A stretch of 64,000 nt of DNA. It comes from Oscarella lobularis (taxonomy: Eukaryota; Porifera; Homoscleromorpha; Homosclerophorida; Oscarellidae). Within the stretch, counting starts at the first letter, position 1. Every line of letters starts with the position of its first letter. The translations under genes were made by a program, and so were the position numbers. This document shows positions 41,712-51,805 of the stretch, one piece after another. The notes beneath the pieces are model-generated. The model did no database searches and was not told where the DNA came from. It saw nothing but the letters and a program-made list of their open reading frames with translations. The stretch lies in contig NC_089184.1 in assembly GCF_947507565.1 (NCBI RefSeq), positions 62,001 to 126,000 of the forward strand. The letters run 5' to 3'.

Positions 41712-44700
41712 ATGAGCTTGCTTGCAACAAGTACACGAGTAAGTATCCGGGTGACGAAAGTAGTCAACTTACCCGTATTCGAATCGACTTTGAATCCGAT
41801 TTTTCGCCTCATGCAAGCCTGCAGCCGGTTTAGCCGCGTTTTTAGCGGCTCGCGCGACTATTTTATATTGCGTCGATGTTTCTCAAGCAACATGGACGCG
41901 AATTCGGCACGATTCAACGCGATTGGCATCCAAATGCTTTCGCACGTGCTCCACGATCAATTATTTCGCAGCGAAAACGACGAAATCGACGCCACGAAAC
42001 TCGCAGAATGTCGCGAACACTTAAAACGGCACGACTTGTGGAAAAAAACGACGACAACCGTACCGGAGACGAATTTTCGTCTTCCGTCGCTCGAAGGCGA
42101 AAATTTAGACGCGCACTTTCGAAAAATCGCTTCCGATCAAAACGAGCCCTATTTAACCCAAGCGAAACATTTAGTTGCTTCAAAATTCCCTCCCATGCCC
42201 GAAAAATGGAATTTCTCATCGGGATGGACTCAATATAATTGCCAAACAGGAAAATCAATTTCGATTGATTATCCTTCAGATGAAGGGCTCGTTTTCGATG
42301 TGGAAGTGTGCGTTCCCTATGGGCCAATGCCCGTATTAGCCGTAGCTGCGTCTCCTCAAGCGTGGTATTCTTGGACAAGTGACGTACTTGTATCAAGAAG
42401 ATCTTTATATGGCTGGCTTTCCATGGCAACGCCATCGAATTTAATTCCACTTGAAACGGTGGGAGACGAGTGCGAACCAAGGTCAGGCGAATGGTTAAAA
42501 AGACTCATTGTGGGTCATTCCGTCAGCTATGACAGAGCTCGTATCAAGGAACAATATTATATAAACGTAAGAAGAGGATTGGTCCCTCGCCTTTGTGACA
42601 TCATTGACCATATTTGGGGGCAAGTTACGTAACTTCTCTCTGATTGGTCGCATGCCTTTGTGACATCACACCTTACGTTCTAACTGAATGTTCTCTCGTT
42701 CCTCTGTAGAATACGCGAATGCGTTTTCTCGATACGCTGAGTCTTCACATGTGCGTCGCCGGATTGACGTCCTACCAGCGTGGCATGTACATGCGTAAAC
42801 GTCCCTCCTCGCAATCAACAACGAGTCAATGGAAGAGAGAAGGCACTCTCAATAATCTCGAAGACGTCTATCAATTCTACGTTGGAGACAAACCTCTCGA
42901 TAAGAGTCCAAGAGATGTATTCCTCAAGGGAAATCTTGACGAAATTTGCGAGAAATATCAATGTTTAATGACGTATTGCGCACGTGACGTGGCCGCCACG
43001 CACGACGTTTTTCGAGTCGTTTTTCCTCGCTTTCTCGAGCGTATGCCTCACCCAGTCACACTGGCCGGCATGCTGGAAATGGGAACGGCTTATTTGCCTG
43101 TTGATTCTAGTTGGATTGAATATATTAGTAACGCTGAACGATCCTATAACGACTTGGAAATGGATATGAAGCGAAATTTGATGAAATTGGCGGACGACGC
43201 TCTCAATTACGGCCACGGCAACCAGTAAGACAAAAAAAAAGATTTAATTCCTTTTTTATTTCTTATTTTAGATTTCGTAACGAACCTTGGCTGTGCAACT
43301 TGGATTGGAAAGTTCCGCGATATTTAAAAAAGAAATTGTATGACGACAAAGAAAGGAAAATTTATGAAGATGATTTTGATCTAATTCCGGGTTGGCGTCA
43401 ACATTTACCAGGCTACCCAAAGTAAGAAACATAAAAATAAATTTTCATATTTCTTATTGTGACGAAGTTGGTATCGAAAATTGTGTCCGCGAATTGGGGG
43501 CGAGGATTTTGATCCGGCGGCATTGGGTCCGTCGTTGATCAGCGCTCAAAATCGCACAGCACCGTGTTTATTGCGTCTATCATGGGACGGACATCCGCTC
43601 TATTATTTAAAAGGGCATGGATGGGGATGCGTTGTGCCTATTGGGGACAATGTACAGAGATTTGAAGAGTTATTGAGTCGCAGTCAAGACAAACATAAAA
43701 TGTACGATCCAAAAATAAAAAGATTTCTAACTATTCAAGATATTCTTTTTATAGTGTTGAGTATAAGGAAAACGCTTCTTTGGATGGGGTTATGTCCGAC
43801 AAGGATTTTGACGATTTGCTGAGTTTTTTGGATGAGGATATTGACGTGAGGGATATTGTGGAGAGCAGTCTTTGGCTTGCACAGGAAATGATTGAAGACG
43901 ACGGCGATTTGAGTAGTGAAATTAGAACGGTTCAAGCAGGAGAAGAAATTCTCGTTGATGATCCTCACTTGGGTCAGCTAAGGTTTCTTCCACTTCCTCA
44001 TAAGGTGAGAAGTAACGGATATATTAATTAAAGAGCGAGATTCTTCTGTTTTAGGATGGGGCAAAAAATAGAGTAGGAAACCCTTTGGCTAAGGCATTTC
44101 TTAGCAAGATGGAAGACGGCACGTTGAAGTCCGAAAGCGGCGATTTTGGTAGGCAAACACTTAAAATCAATAAGATTTTGTCATTTTGGAGAAACGCCAA
44201 GAAAAGAATCAGGTAATAATAGATACTCTAGTAGCGCTAGTATAAAAGATTTCCATAGCAATCAATTCGTTGTCTGGCTTGGTCCGCCTGAAAAATCATT
44301 CGGAGTGATATTGCCCCAATTGAGAGTAGCTGGCACTGTAACTAGACGAGCCGTTGAAGCAACGTGGCTCACAGCAAGCAATGCCAAAGTAGGCGAGAGT
44401 CAAATCAAATAAAAAAACTCGATTTCTATATAGGAAGATCGGCTTGGATCGGAGCAAAAAGCAATGATCCGAGCCCCGTCCGGCTATCATTTTGTCGGAG
44501 CCGACGTAGATAGTCAAGAATTGTGGATAGCGGCGATTTTAGGAGATGCCCACTTCGCTGGATTGCATGGTACAACAATTGACAAGAGAGCACTAACTTC
44601 AAATAAACAAACTTTACCAAAGGTTCCACTGCATTTGGATGGATGACTCTACAAGGCAAAAAAGTAGACGGTACTGATCTTCACAGTAAAACGGCGTCTA

Positions 44701-46004
44701 CAGTTGGAATTAGTCGAGATCACGCTAAAGTACAGGCCCGACATTTATAAGAGCTTTTCAAACGATTATCTTTTCCTACGAGGTTTTTAATTACGGGAGA
44801 ATTTATGGAGCGGGAGTCCCGTTTGCGATTCGCTTGTTGCGACAGTTTAATCATCAGCTGACTGAAGAGGAAGCCGCTGAGAAAGCGCGTCAGTTATATG
44901 CGTCAACGAAAGGAACAAGACGGTAAGCAAGAATTAAATGTGTGCGGCCAAGTTTTTTTCACTATTTAAAACTTCAGTTATGTTTTAACGGTGAGAGGAA
45001 TCGAATTGTGCTTGGAAAACGGTATAAGTTTCGACGAACGTGCCGAAATTTCAGCTGCAGAATATTGGGAACTGAAAAAAATCACAAGGCAAACTCTCAA
45101 ATTAGATTTCTAATAAATGATAATAATGCTATTAACGTAGGACTCGACAGAAACTCTTTTCGCGTCTCAGATGGTCCGGAGGAAGGTAAGAAAAAAAAAA
45201 CGAGAATAACTTTTAGTTTACCTATCATGATAGCGAATCAGAAATGTTCAATAAGCTAGAGACTGTCGTTTCCGAACGAGCTCCTCAAACTCCCGTTCTC
45301 GGCTGTAGAATTAGCCAGGCTTTAGATACTCCTATAGTTGGAGGAAGCGTGAGTTCAACGATAACAAAAATAAGATATTGATTAGTTGAGGACGTTTAGT
45401 TTAAAACGAGTCGAATTAATTGGGTCGTTCAGTCGTCGGCTGTCGACTATCTTCACTTGCTTCTTGTGTCGATGAGATGGTTGTTTGAGAAGTACGGCGT
45501 TAAGGGACAGTTTTGCATAAGCATTCACGACGAAGTATATATATATAGAACGCACGCGCTTCACATTCTCCTGATTATTTTTCACGCAAGGTACGATACT
45601 TGGTGCAGAGTGAGGATCGATATCAAGCCGCTTTGGCTCTTCAAATCAGCAATTTGCTGACTAGAGCCATGTTCGCTCATCAGCTAGGGATGAATGATCT
45701 TCCTCAAGTAGATATATAACTTTTTTGAAAAATAAAGTCACTTCATATTCGTTCTTTTTTTTTTTGTAGTCTGTGGCCTTTTTCAGTGCCGTAGACATTG
45801 ATAGAGTGCTTCGGAAAGAAGTGACAATGGACTGCAAGACGCCTTCGAATCCCCACGGCTTACACAAGGGTCACGGAATAGATTTCGGTTTGCAAGAGAA
45901 ACGAACCCAAATTTCAAACAAGAATCTCTTTTATTTATTTAGGAGAAGCAGTCGACATCTATGAAATTCTGAAAGCAACAAACAATGGATCGTTTGAAAA
46001 ATAA
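41712..46004 (+). CDS. POLG: Mitochondrial DNA polymerase gamma, catalytic subunit
   Basis: Family A polymerase that replicates mtDNA. Two in-frame starts are possible: 41712 ([14 protein letters not shown]) and 41811 ([18 protein letters not shown]); both give basic, Ser-rich presequences. Exonuclease motif I is VFDVEVC and motif II lies near [19 protein letters not shown]; motif III lies around [16 protein letters not shown]. The polymerase palm has [53 protein letters not shown] and [19 protein letters not shown], with an intron between HDE and VRYLV. The end [20 protein letters not shown] and [10 protein letters not shown] matches animal POLG. About 20 exons. The intron at about 42566-42711 holds two partial copies of the inverted-repeat element. 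Confidence 0.95.
42577..42680 (+). mobile_element. MITE-like element, tandem partial copies D1 and D2
   Basis: POLG intron. D1 (42577-42631) has GATTGGTCC, GCCTTTGTGACATCATTGAC, CCATATTTGG (42608-42617) and GTTACGTAAC. D2 (42641-42680) repeats GATTGGTCGCATGCCTTTGT and GACATCAC but lacks the CArG box. Confidence 0.7.
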
Positions 46005-46070
46005 ATGAATAAATAATGGTGTCCTCTAGCGCGCGCTACTGCAATTCGAGAACTCTTTCCCTCTACGAGT

Positions 46071-47969
46071 ATGACAGTTGTGACGGTGATCGACTACGGT
46101 GCGGGCAATATACGAAGCCTCGTCAATGCGCTGAAGCACCTCGGCTACGAGGTACGCTTCGTCGAACGAGCAAACGACATCGAATCGGCATCTCGTCTCA
46201 TTTTTCCCGGCGTCGGAGCATTTGGAAGTGCAATGGACGGTCTAAACCGAAAAGAAGGCATCGTAGACGCACTAAAGAAGTATCTCCAAGCAAATCGCCC
46301 CTATCTCGGCATCTGCATCGGCCTGCAAACGCTTTTCGCCGCAAGCGAAGAAAGTCCACGTGCGAAAATCGACTTTTCTTCAAAAAACATCACCTTTTCA
46401 GTATTTCTATTTTAGATACTCCCGGTCTAGGTCTCATTCCGGCGACGATAAAGCGATTCGAATTCGACGACGTGGAGCATCCGCCCCCCGTTCCGCACAT
46501 GGGCTGGAACGGGCTCAAACCAACTCAAAATCAACGCTACTATTTCGTCCACTCGTACGCCGCCTTCGTCGACGACGTTCCCGTCGAATGGACCCTCGCT
46601 ACGACCGAATACGGCAAACGACGCTTTGTCAGCGTCGTTCGTCGCGGAAATATTTTAGCCACGCAATTTCATCCGGAAAAGAGTGGCTCCGTTGGTTTGG
46701 ACCTCATTCGTCGATTTGTTGAAGGAGTGGTGATGACGTCATCATCTACGTCATCATCCTCTATGGGACTGAGTATGAGAGTCATTGCCTGTCTTGACGT
46801 TAGATCTAATGATGACGGGGACCTTGTGGTTACCAAGGGTGATCATTATGACGTCAGAGAGAGAAAGACCACGGGATGTGTTCGAAATCTCGGTAAGCCA
46901 GTCGATTTGGCGGCGCGATATTATAAAGAAGGTGCCGATGAAATTACTTTCTTGAATATTACAAGTTTTCGCGGTTGCCCCATTCGAGATCAGCCCATGT
47001 TGGACGTCCTGCGACAAGCGTCCGAAAACGTCTTTGTTCCACTTACGGTGGGCGGAGGAATCCGCGACGTGGAATACGTTGACGAATCAGGCACTTCTCA
47101 ACACTATTCCGCACTCGAAATAGCAACAGAGTATTTCAAATCAGGAGCTGATAAAGTTTCCATAGGCAGCGACGCCGTTTTCGCTGCACAAGCTTTCCTC
47201 GCGTCAGGACGAACAAAAACGGGCAAAACATCTATAGAATTGATAGCTAAAGCATATGGCCGTCAGGCAAGCGCATAATAATCACACTAGCGACGTAAAG
47301 TAAACGTAACGTGACTTCCAAATATGGTCAATGATGTCACAAAGGCAAGCAACCAATCAAGATGAAGTTACGATACGTTGCGTCGCTAGCGTGAATCTCG
47401 CCCTTAAAAACAACGAGAAAAAGAATAGAATCGTTTTTCTTTAGGCTGTTGTCATCTCCGTTGATCCTAAGCGTGAGTACGTTGAAGGACCCAGTGTTGC
47501 TGTTGGTAAGCACGTGATTCAAACTAGCCAACCAGGTCCCAATGGGGAGCTATACTGTTGGTATCGATGCACAATCAACGGCGGACGTCGCGTCACCGAT
47601 CTAGACGTCTGGGATTTAGTACAAGCATGCGAAGAACTCGGCGCTGGTGAGATATTACTCAATTCTATTGATCGAGACGGGTAAGAAATACATCAATTAG
47701 CAGGGGGGATAATTATTTATAATATCCTATCCAGAACAAAGAGTGGCTATGACGTGGAATTGATATCTGACGTCAAAAAAGCGGTGAGAATTCCCGTCAT
47801 AGCATCGAGCGGTGCCGGATGCGTGGAACACTTTTCCCAAGTGTTCGAGCGCGCTAAACCCGACGCCGTTCTCGCCGCGGGAATATTCCATCGACGCGAA
47901 GTCTCTATCGAGTCCGTCAAAAAGCATCTTTACGAGAGCGGAATACCGGTGCGACTGGACAACATTTAA
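46071..47969 (+). CDS. HIS7: Imidazole glycerol phosphate synthase, fused HisH-HisF
   Basis: Bifunctional glutamine amidotransferase-cyclase of histidine biosynthesis, converting PRFAR plus glutamine to IGP and AICAR. The N-terminal class-I amidotransferase has [20 protein letters not shown], the nucleophile Cys in [12 protein letters not shown], the catalytic His in [10 protein letters not shown] and the Glu after it. A Ser/Thr linker leads to the HisF barrel: [13 protein letters not shown] (catalytic Asp), [47 protein letters not shown] (second Asp), [27 protein letters not shown] and [11 protein letters not shown]. Four exons. Intron 2 (47267-47444) has a GC donor and holds an inverted-repeat element. 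All catalytic residues look intact. It starts 66 bp after POLG on the same strand. Confidence 0.95.
47282..47394 (-). mobile_element. MITE-like inverted-repeat element, copy E
   Basis: 113-bp copy inside HIS7 intron 2. The ends TCACACTAGCGACGTAAAG and the complement of CGTTGCGTCGCTAGCGTGA form the terminal inverted repeat. CCAAATATGG is at 47318-47327, followed by TCAATGATGTCAC and CAACCAATCAAG. Its CArG-to-TGATGTCA spacing matches POLG copy D1 exactly. Confidence 0.8.
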
Positions 47970-48015
47970 AATAAAAAAATGTCTCTATATTATTTATTGA
48001 TTTGCGAGGAGACGT

Positions 48016-48903
48016 CTAGCTACTTTTTCCCAGCGGCCAAATTGTCTTCAAAAATCTCTTCCACATCGAAGTGCGATTCTGCTCAAACGGAGACTTTTCT
48101 TCCGTTGTGGAAACCGGTGTCTCTCCCCCTGTTGACCTAGTAACGGTCACCTATAGCAACGACAGAGTATTTCTCACAGTAAGTCCAATATGTGTCTAGT
48201 TTAGTCCAACCGTTTCGTTTCCGTGTGAATCGCGCTTTCGCGTCGTCGTCTCAACGGTCTATCAAAAATGATTTAATTAAATCAAAGGTGACGTCATCTT
48301 ACTCACTCCATCAGGACGTCGAACTGTTGAAACACTGACGCTAGAATAAGTGGCTTGAACCTCCGGGACTCGTTTAATGACGTCACTCAATGACGTATCC
48401 AAATCTGAAGGTAATATTTAATTAATATTACGCTGACCTTTTGTTCGTCTCCTTTATACCTGTATCGAGAGTCGGTTTGTTCTGGGGATTGATTACGAGG
48501 TCAGTACGTAGATGTACCCTGAATTTTATAGTGCTTACTGTTTTATCTTTATCAGGGTTTTGAAATTGTCTCCAGAAGGGATCGTTTGGATCTTTGAGCA
48601 TTTGTTCGCGTGGTGACGTCATCTTCATCATCGCGCCGCCGCCGCGACGAGAAGCTCCATGCAATTCATCCATCATCTCTTGCATTTGTCGGAAGAGAGT
48701 TTCAGCCGACGAGAAATGAAATCTGGAAGAGAATCTCTCTAAAAATTGAGGTACAATGGTGCAATGTTTGCGAACCCTTGGCTAAAAGTGTCCATGTAGT
48801 CGTCGTCGCCGTCGTCGTCGTCGTCGCCCAGACCACCGAAAAAGAATCTGAACTCGCGGAAAGGATCTTCGTCGTCTCCGCCTCGAAAGAAGCGGCGATT
48901 CAT
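48016..48903 (-). CDS. HAX1: HAX1-like protein
   Basis: Homologue of HCLS1-associated protein X-1, a mitochondrial and cytoskeletal anti-apoptotic adaptor. Five exons. The start MNRRFFRGGDDEDPFREF precedes an acidic stretch (GLGDDDDDGDDDYMDTFSQG), FHFSSAETLFRQMQEMMDEL, and REQMLKDPNDPFW, which parallels the conserved SMLKYPDS block of HAX1. The conserved C-terminal region reads YSSVSVSTVRRPDG joined to TVETTTRKRDSHGNET and VTVTRSTGGET, followed by MWKRFLKTIWPLGKSS and TAG at 48016-48018. Overall weak but collinear similarity, with the correct length (about 200 residues). Its stop is 46 bp from the convergent HIS7 stop. Confidence 0.78.
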
Positions 48904-49329
48904 CGCGACGTCACGGCGAGTCTAACGTGCGTTATTCTGAGAAAGTGTTGGACGACGATCCGGCAAATCGACGGCGAATCTCGACAGCCGAGCGGCTCAA
49001 CGTAACCGTTTCGACGATAATAAGGTAAAAGGAACTGTAAATTCAGTTCCGCGTCGGTCAGTAGTTCGTGTGCAGCGCTCTTTCTTTTCTTTTTTTTCTC
49101 TCTCTCTATTCAGACCGTCTGGAAATCTCATTGCTTCGACCCAATGCAAGCGTCATCGACAGGACATCATCTTCTTCGAGAGAAACGGCTTGAAACACGG
49201 CAAATTCATCCTGCTTCATCGTCCAATACCCAAAATGTAGATAAAAGATGATCGACGGTTTTTTTTTGTTTTGTAGGCACATTCACCTCCGGGCCCCGAG
49301 GTGACTAAATAAAACCGGCCCAACTCTTG
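48904..49329. other. Intergenic, HAX1 upstream
   Basis: About 420 bases between the HAX1 start and the hairpin-rich element. CpG-containing near HAX1, then a T/CT-rich run (about 49081-49108). No coding exon supported. Confidence 0.45.
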
Positions 49330-49637
49330 AGCCAGAGAGGTTAAACGTGGCTTGAACGCAGGGGATTCAATCTCCTACTCCAGTGGCATGAGTGATAAAC
49401 TGCCACCCCACTTAGGAAGACGCGGTGGGTCACAATAGCGGTCCCCCTGGAATCAGGCCGGCAGAACTCACATCCGAGCGCTGCCGGTCCCAGGCGTCCG
49501 AGCCGGGAGACTAAACAGGCTCTAACTCCGACGGGGGAGTAGTGAGGTTGATCCCCCACCAAACCGAAGCCTGTACGGACCCCTGCGGTCCGTGCAGGTG
49601 GACAGCAGAAGAGGGGACACCCATGCGCAAATTTTTT
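49330..49637. ncRNA. GC-rich element with seven consecutive hairpins (candidate structured RNA or repeat)
   Basis: Much more GC-rich than its flanks and without a conserved protein. Seven short inverted repeats follow one another: AGCCA/TGGCT 49330-49352; GGGGA/TCTCC 49361-49375; GTGGCA/TGCCAC 49383-49406; CCTGG..CCGGCAG/CTGCCGG..CCAGG 49446-49494; GAGCC/GGCTC 49500-49522; GGGGGA/TCCCCC 49533-49557; and a 12-bp stem CCTGTACGGACC/GGTCCGTGCAGG 49570-49598 with one wobble. A run of six T follows at about 49632-49637, which would end a plus-strand Pol III transcript. It resembles no RNA family I can name; a transposon fragment is the alternative. Confidence 0.4.
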
Positions 49638-50461
49638 CAAAGTTTCCGGTTTACTTCCGGGTTTTATTTTAATAAAATTTCAAACGTGACTGCTGCTACT
49701 TTTGACGCAAAGACGCGATACTCCGCGTGCGCGTTAGCTTAGGAACTCTCCCACTACCCTATCGTTTGTTACTTTTGCCTCCATACCCTGGAGATCAAAA
49801 GCTGCAACTTTCATGCAAAAAAAATAGTACTCTTCTCTTCTCTTCTCGTTGGCATCGATTCTAAAGAGGTCACCCCAAACCATAGTCCATAGAAAAGCGT
49901 TCACAATGACGGGCGGCTTCGCATACGTTTAATTAATTAATCAATGTCGTCATTGTATGGTCAATGGAATTCCCCTTGGCCGTGGGAGCGCTCTTCTCCC
50001 CGCTTTTCTCCCCGCTTTTCGTGAGAGAGTCTTCTGCGAAGGGAGAAGTACGACTCTCGTACGTACGTACGTACGTACCTAGTGTCTGAAAATCGCGCCC
50101 GGAACCGGTGGGTCACTATCTAATATACCAACCTTAGTCAAAACATTCTCAGCTGCGAACGCCGAACCGCGCGCGCGGGAAGCCAAACCCGAACTCCCGT
50201 ACTCCTCGAACTTCGTAGTTTTTTCCTTCCTACGCCGTCCCAAACACACACACTCCAAGAAAAAAATAAGGGAGTTGCACAATCAAACCTGTAGTAACTA
50301 GATCTACTGTACATCCTTCTTTTTCTCGGAGTATTTTCCCGCCGGCACTTAATTGCGCAATTAATATCCCCAATCTTGTGACTCGCTCTCATAATTCCCT
50401 GACGATATTAGGATAGACTACAAGTAGACTAGCGCTCATTCCTAGCATACATTCTCTCGTC
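49638..50461. other. Intergenic, upstream of sushi-domain gene
   Basis: About 820 bases. It holds a (CGTA)n run at 50058-50078, a duplicated CCCCGCTTTTCTC motif at about 49998-50020, and otherwise no recognisable feature. Presumed promoter of the secreted protein gene. Confidence 0.4.
50058..50078. repeat. (CGTA)n self-complementary microsatellite
   Basis: Five tandem ACGT units, able to fold on themselves. Confidence 0.85.
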
Positions 50462-51383
50462 ATGCAGCCCATCTACCTCTTCATCGGCGTCGCGCTCAGT
50501 CTCTTCTCTTACTCCGCAGTAGGGAGAAAGGAAAAATACTGCCCTACTCCCCCTCCAATTTCCAACGCAACCCGTTGGTACAGTTGCCGGAATATCAACG
50601 GTCGCATCGACTGTTGCGGGACGCGTTTGTGCGTGCGTGACGCCTACGTCGAGTACAGATGCGACGAAGGGTTCAAATTTAATGAGAAACGCGCTAAGAG
50701 ACGGTGCAAGTCGTGGAAAGGACGAAAACCCGAGTGCTTGCCTAGAGGAGGTACCTATGCTACTAATACAATATCTCAACAATATTGTAGTCTCAGGCTA
50801 TTGCAAGGCGCCCGAGGGTTTGACAAATAGCGAAAACAGGACGTTCAAAACGGGCGAAAAGTTTATAATGAACTGCTCGAAAGGTTTTGAGCTTCCGGAC
50901 AATCGCACGTACGCCTCTATCCTATGCCAGGAGAATGGCAAATGGAACGGAACGTACGAAATCTGCAGTCCCATAAAATGCCCTTTACCTCCAAAAGAAT
51001 TCGACGGCGCCGAACGACTCCGTGTAACGAAGCTGTCAGAAAACGGGACGGCTTTCTATACGTGTCTGGGTTCCGAAAAGGAAGTGATGATGAAGTGCTC
51101 GAATGGCTCGTGGATTGGGGATCCGTTCGACTGTCAAGGTGACTGCTTCACCGATACGCTGTTTAATAATTCTCATGATGAAAACGTTCCTGTTGTCGTT
51201 CGCTCGCGAAGGGAGCGGGTCAAATCCGATCGAAAGGTCCGATTACGATGCAAGATCAAGAAGCAGAAGATCGTCAGCGGTGATCGAGTCGCCCACTGCG
51301 AGAACGGCGCTTGGATAGTGAAGGAAATTCCCGTTTGCACCTATCAACGGAAAGACAACAACGTTTCTCCTGTCACATGCTAA
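50462..51383 (+). CDS. Secreted sushi (CCP) domain protein
   Basis: Predicted extracellular protein. Two exons: 50462-50750 and 50797-51383, intron 46 nt. A signal peptide (MQPIYLFIGVALSLFSYSAV) is followed by about four cysteine-rich modules. The first is CPTPPPISNATRWYSC to EYRCDEGFKFNEKRAKRRCK. The second, YCKAPEGLTNSENRTFKTGE with FIMNCSKGFELPDN and CQENGKWNGTYEIC, is the clearest sushi domain. The third is KCPLPPKEFDGAERL to KCSNGSWIGDPFDC. The fourth contains RLRCKIKKQK and HCENGAWIVKEIPVC. Many N-glycosylation sequons. No membrane anchor, so likely secreted; complement-like or adhesive or recognition roles are typical of such proteins but not shown here. Ends SPVTC with TAA at 51381-51383. 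Confidence 0.82.
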
Positions 51384-51805
51384 AGTAGAGTGTCCCTTGC
51401 TTTAGTCATGCAATAAATGTGTGCACAATAAGGCGTAAGAGTCCTCTTTTACCGCAGAACAGACGACGAGGAACGAAATCCTTTGCGTGAGGCATGCGCA
51501 GTGAGCCGACAACCGGAAGTGCAAAAATCCCCTTTTGAATTTAGCCCGAAGGCTGGAACTTCCCTAATGCATTATCTATTCTACTATGACATAATGGACA
51601 AACGGAATATAGGGGCATAAGTAAGTCTAGAGCACAAAAACAAGTCAAAAAAAAAGAAAATTTGCTATGTAAACAGCAGCATAAATATATCGCGTAGTAC
51701 TGTTTTTACATCTTTCCATCACCGCTCATTCCGTCGCTATTGAATCCATACACACTCCCTATGAAATAGGAGAATAATTACCCTTTTCCCCATGCACCCC
51801 CGGCG
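51384..51805. other. Intergenic, sushi/ZNF609-like 3' ends
   Basis: About 420 bases between convergent stops. AATAAA at about 51412 fits the sushi gene 3' end. Nothing else recognised. Confidence 0.45.

Noticed and set aside
49361-49375. tRNA T-arm-like GGGGA-TTCAA-TCTCC
   Set aside because: Loop is 5 nt, and no acceptor, D or anticodon arms can be arranged around it; not a tRNA.
49341-49640. 99-codon minus-strand ORF in the hairpin-rich element
   Set aside because: Composition-driven; no motif, and the hairpins explain the sequence better.
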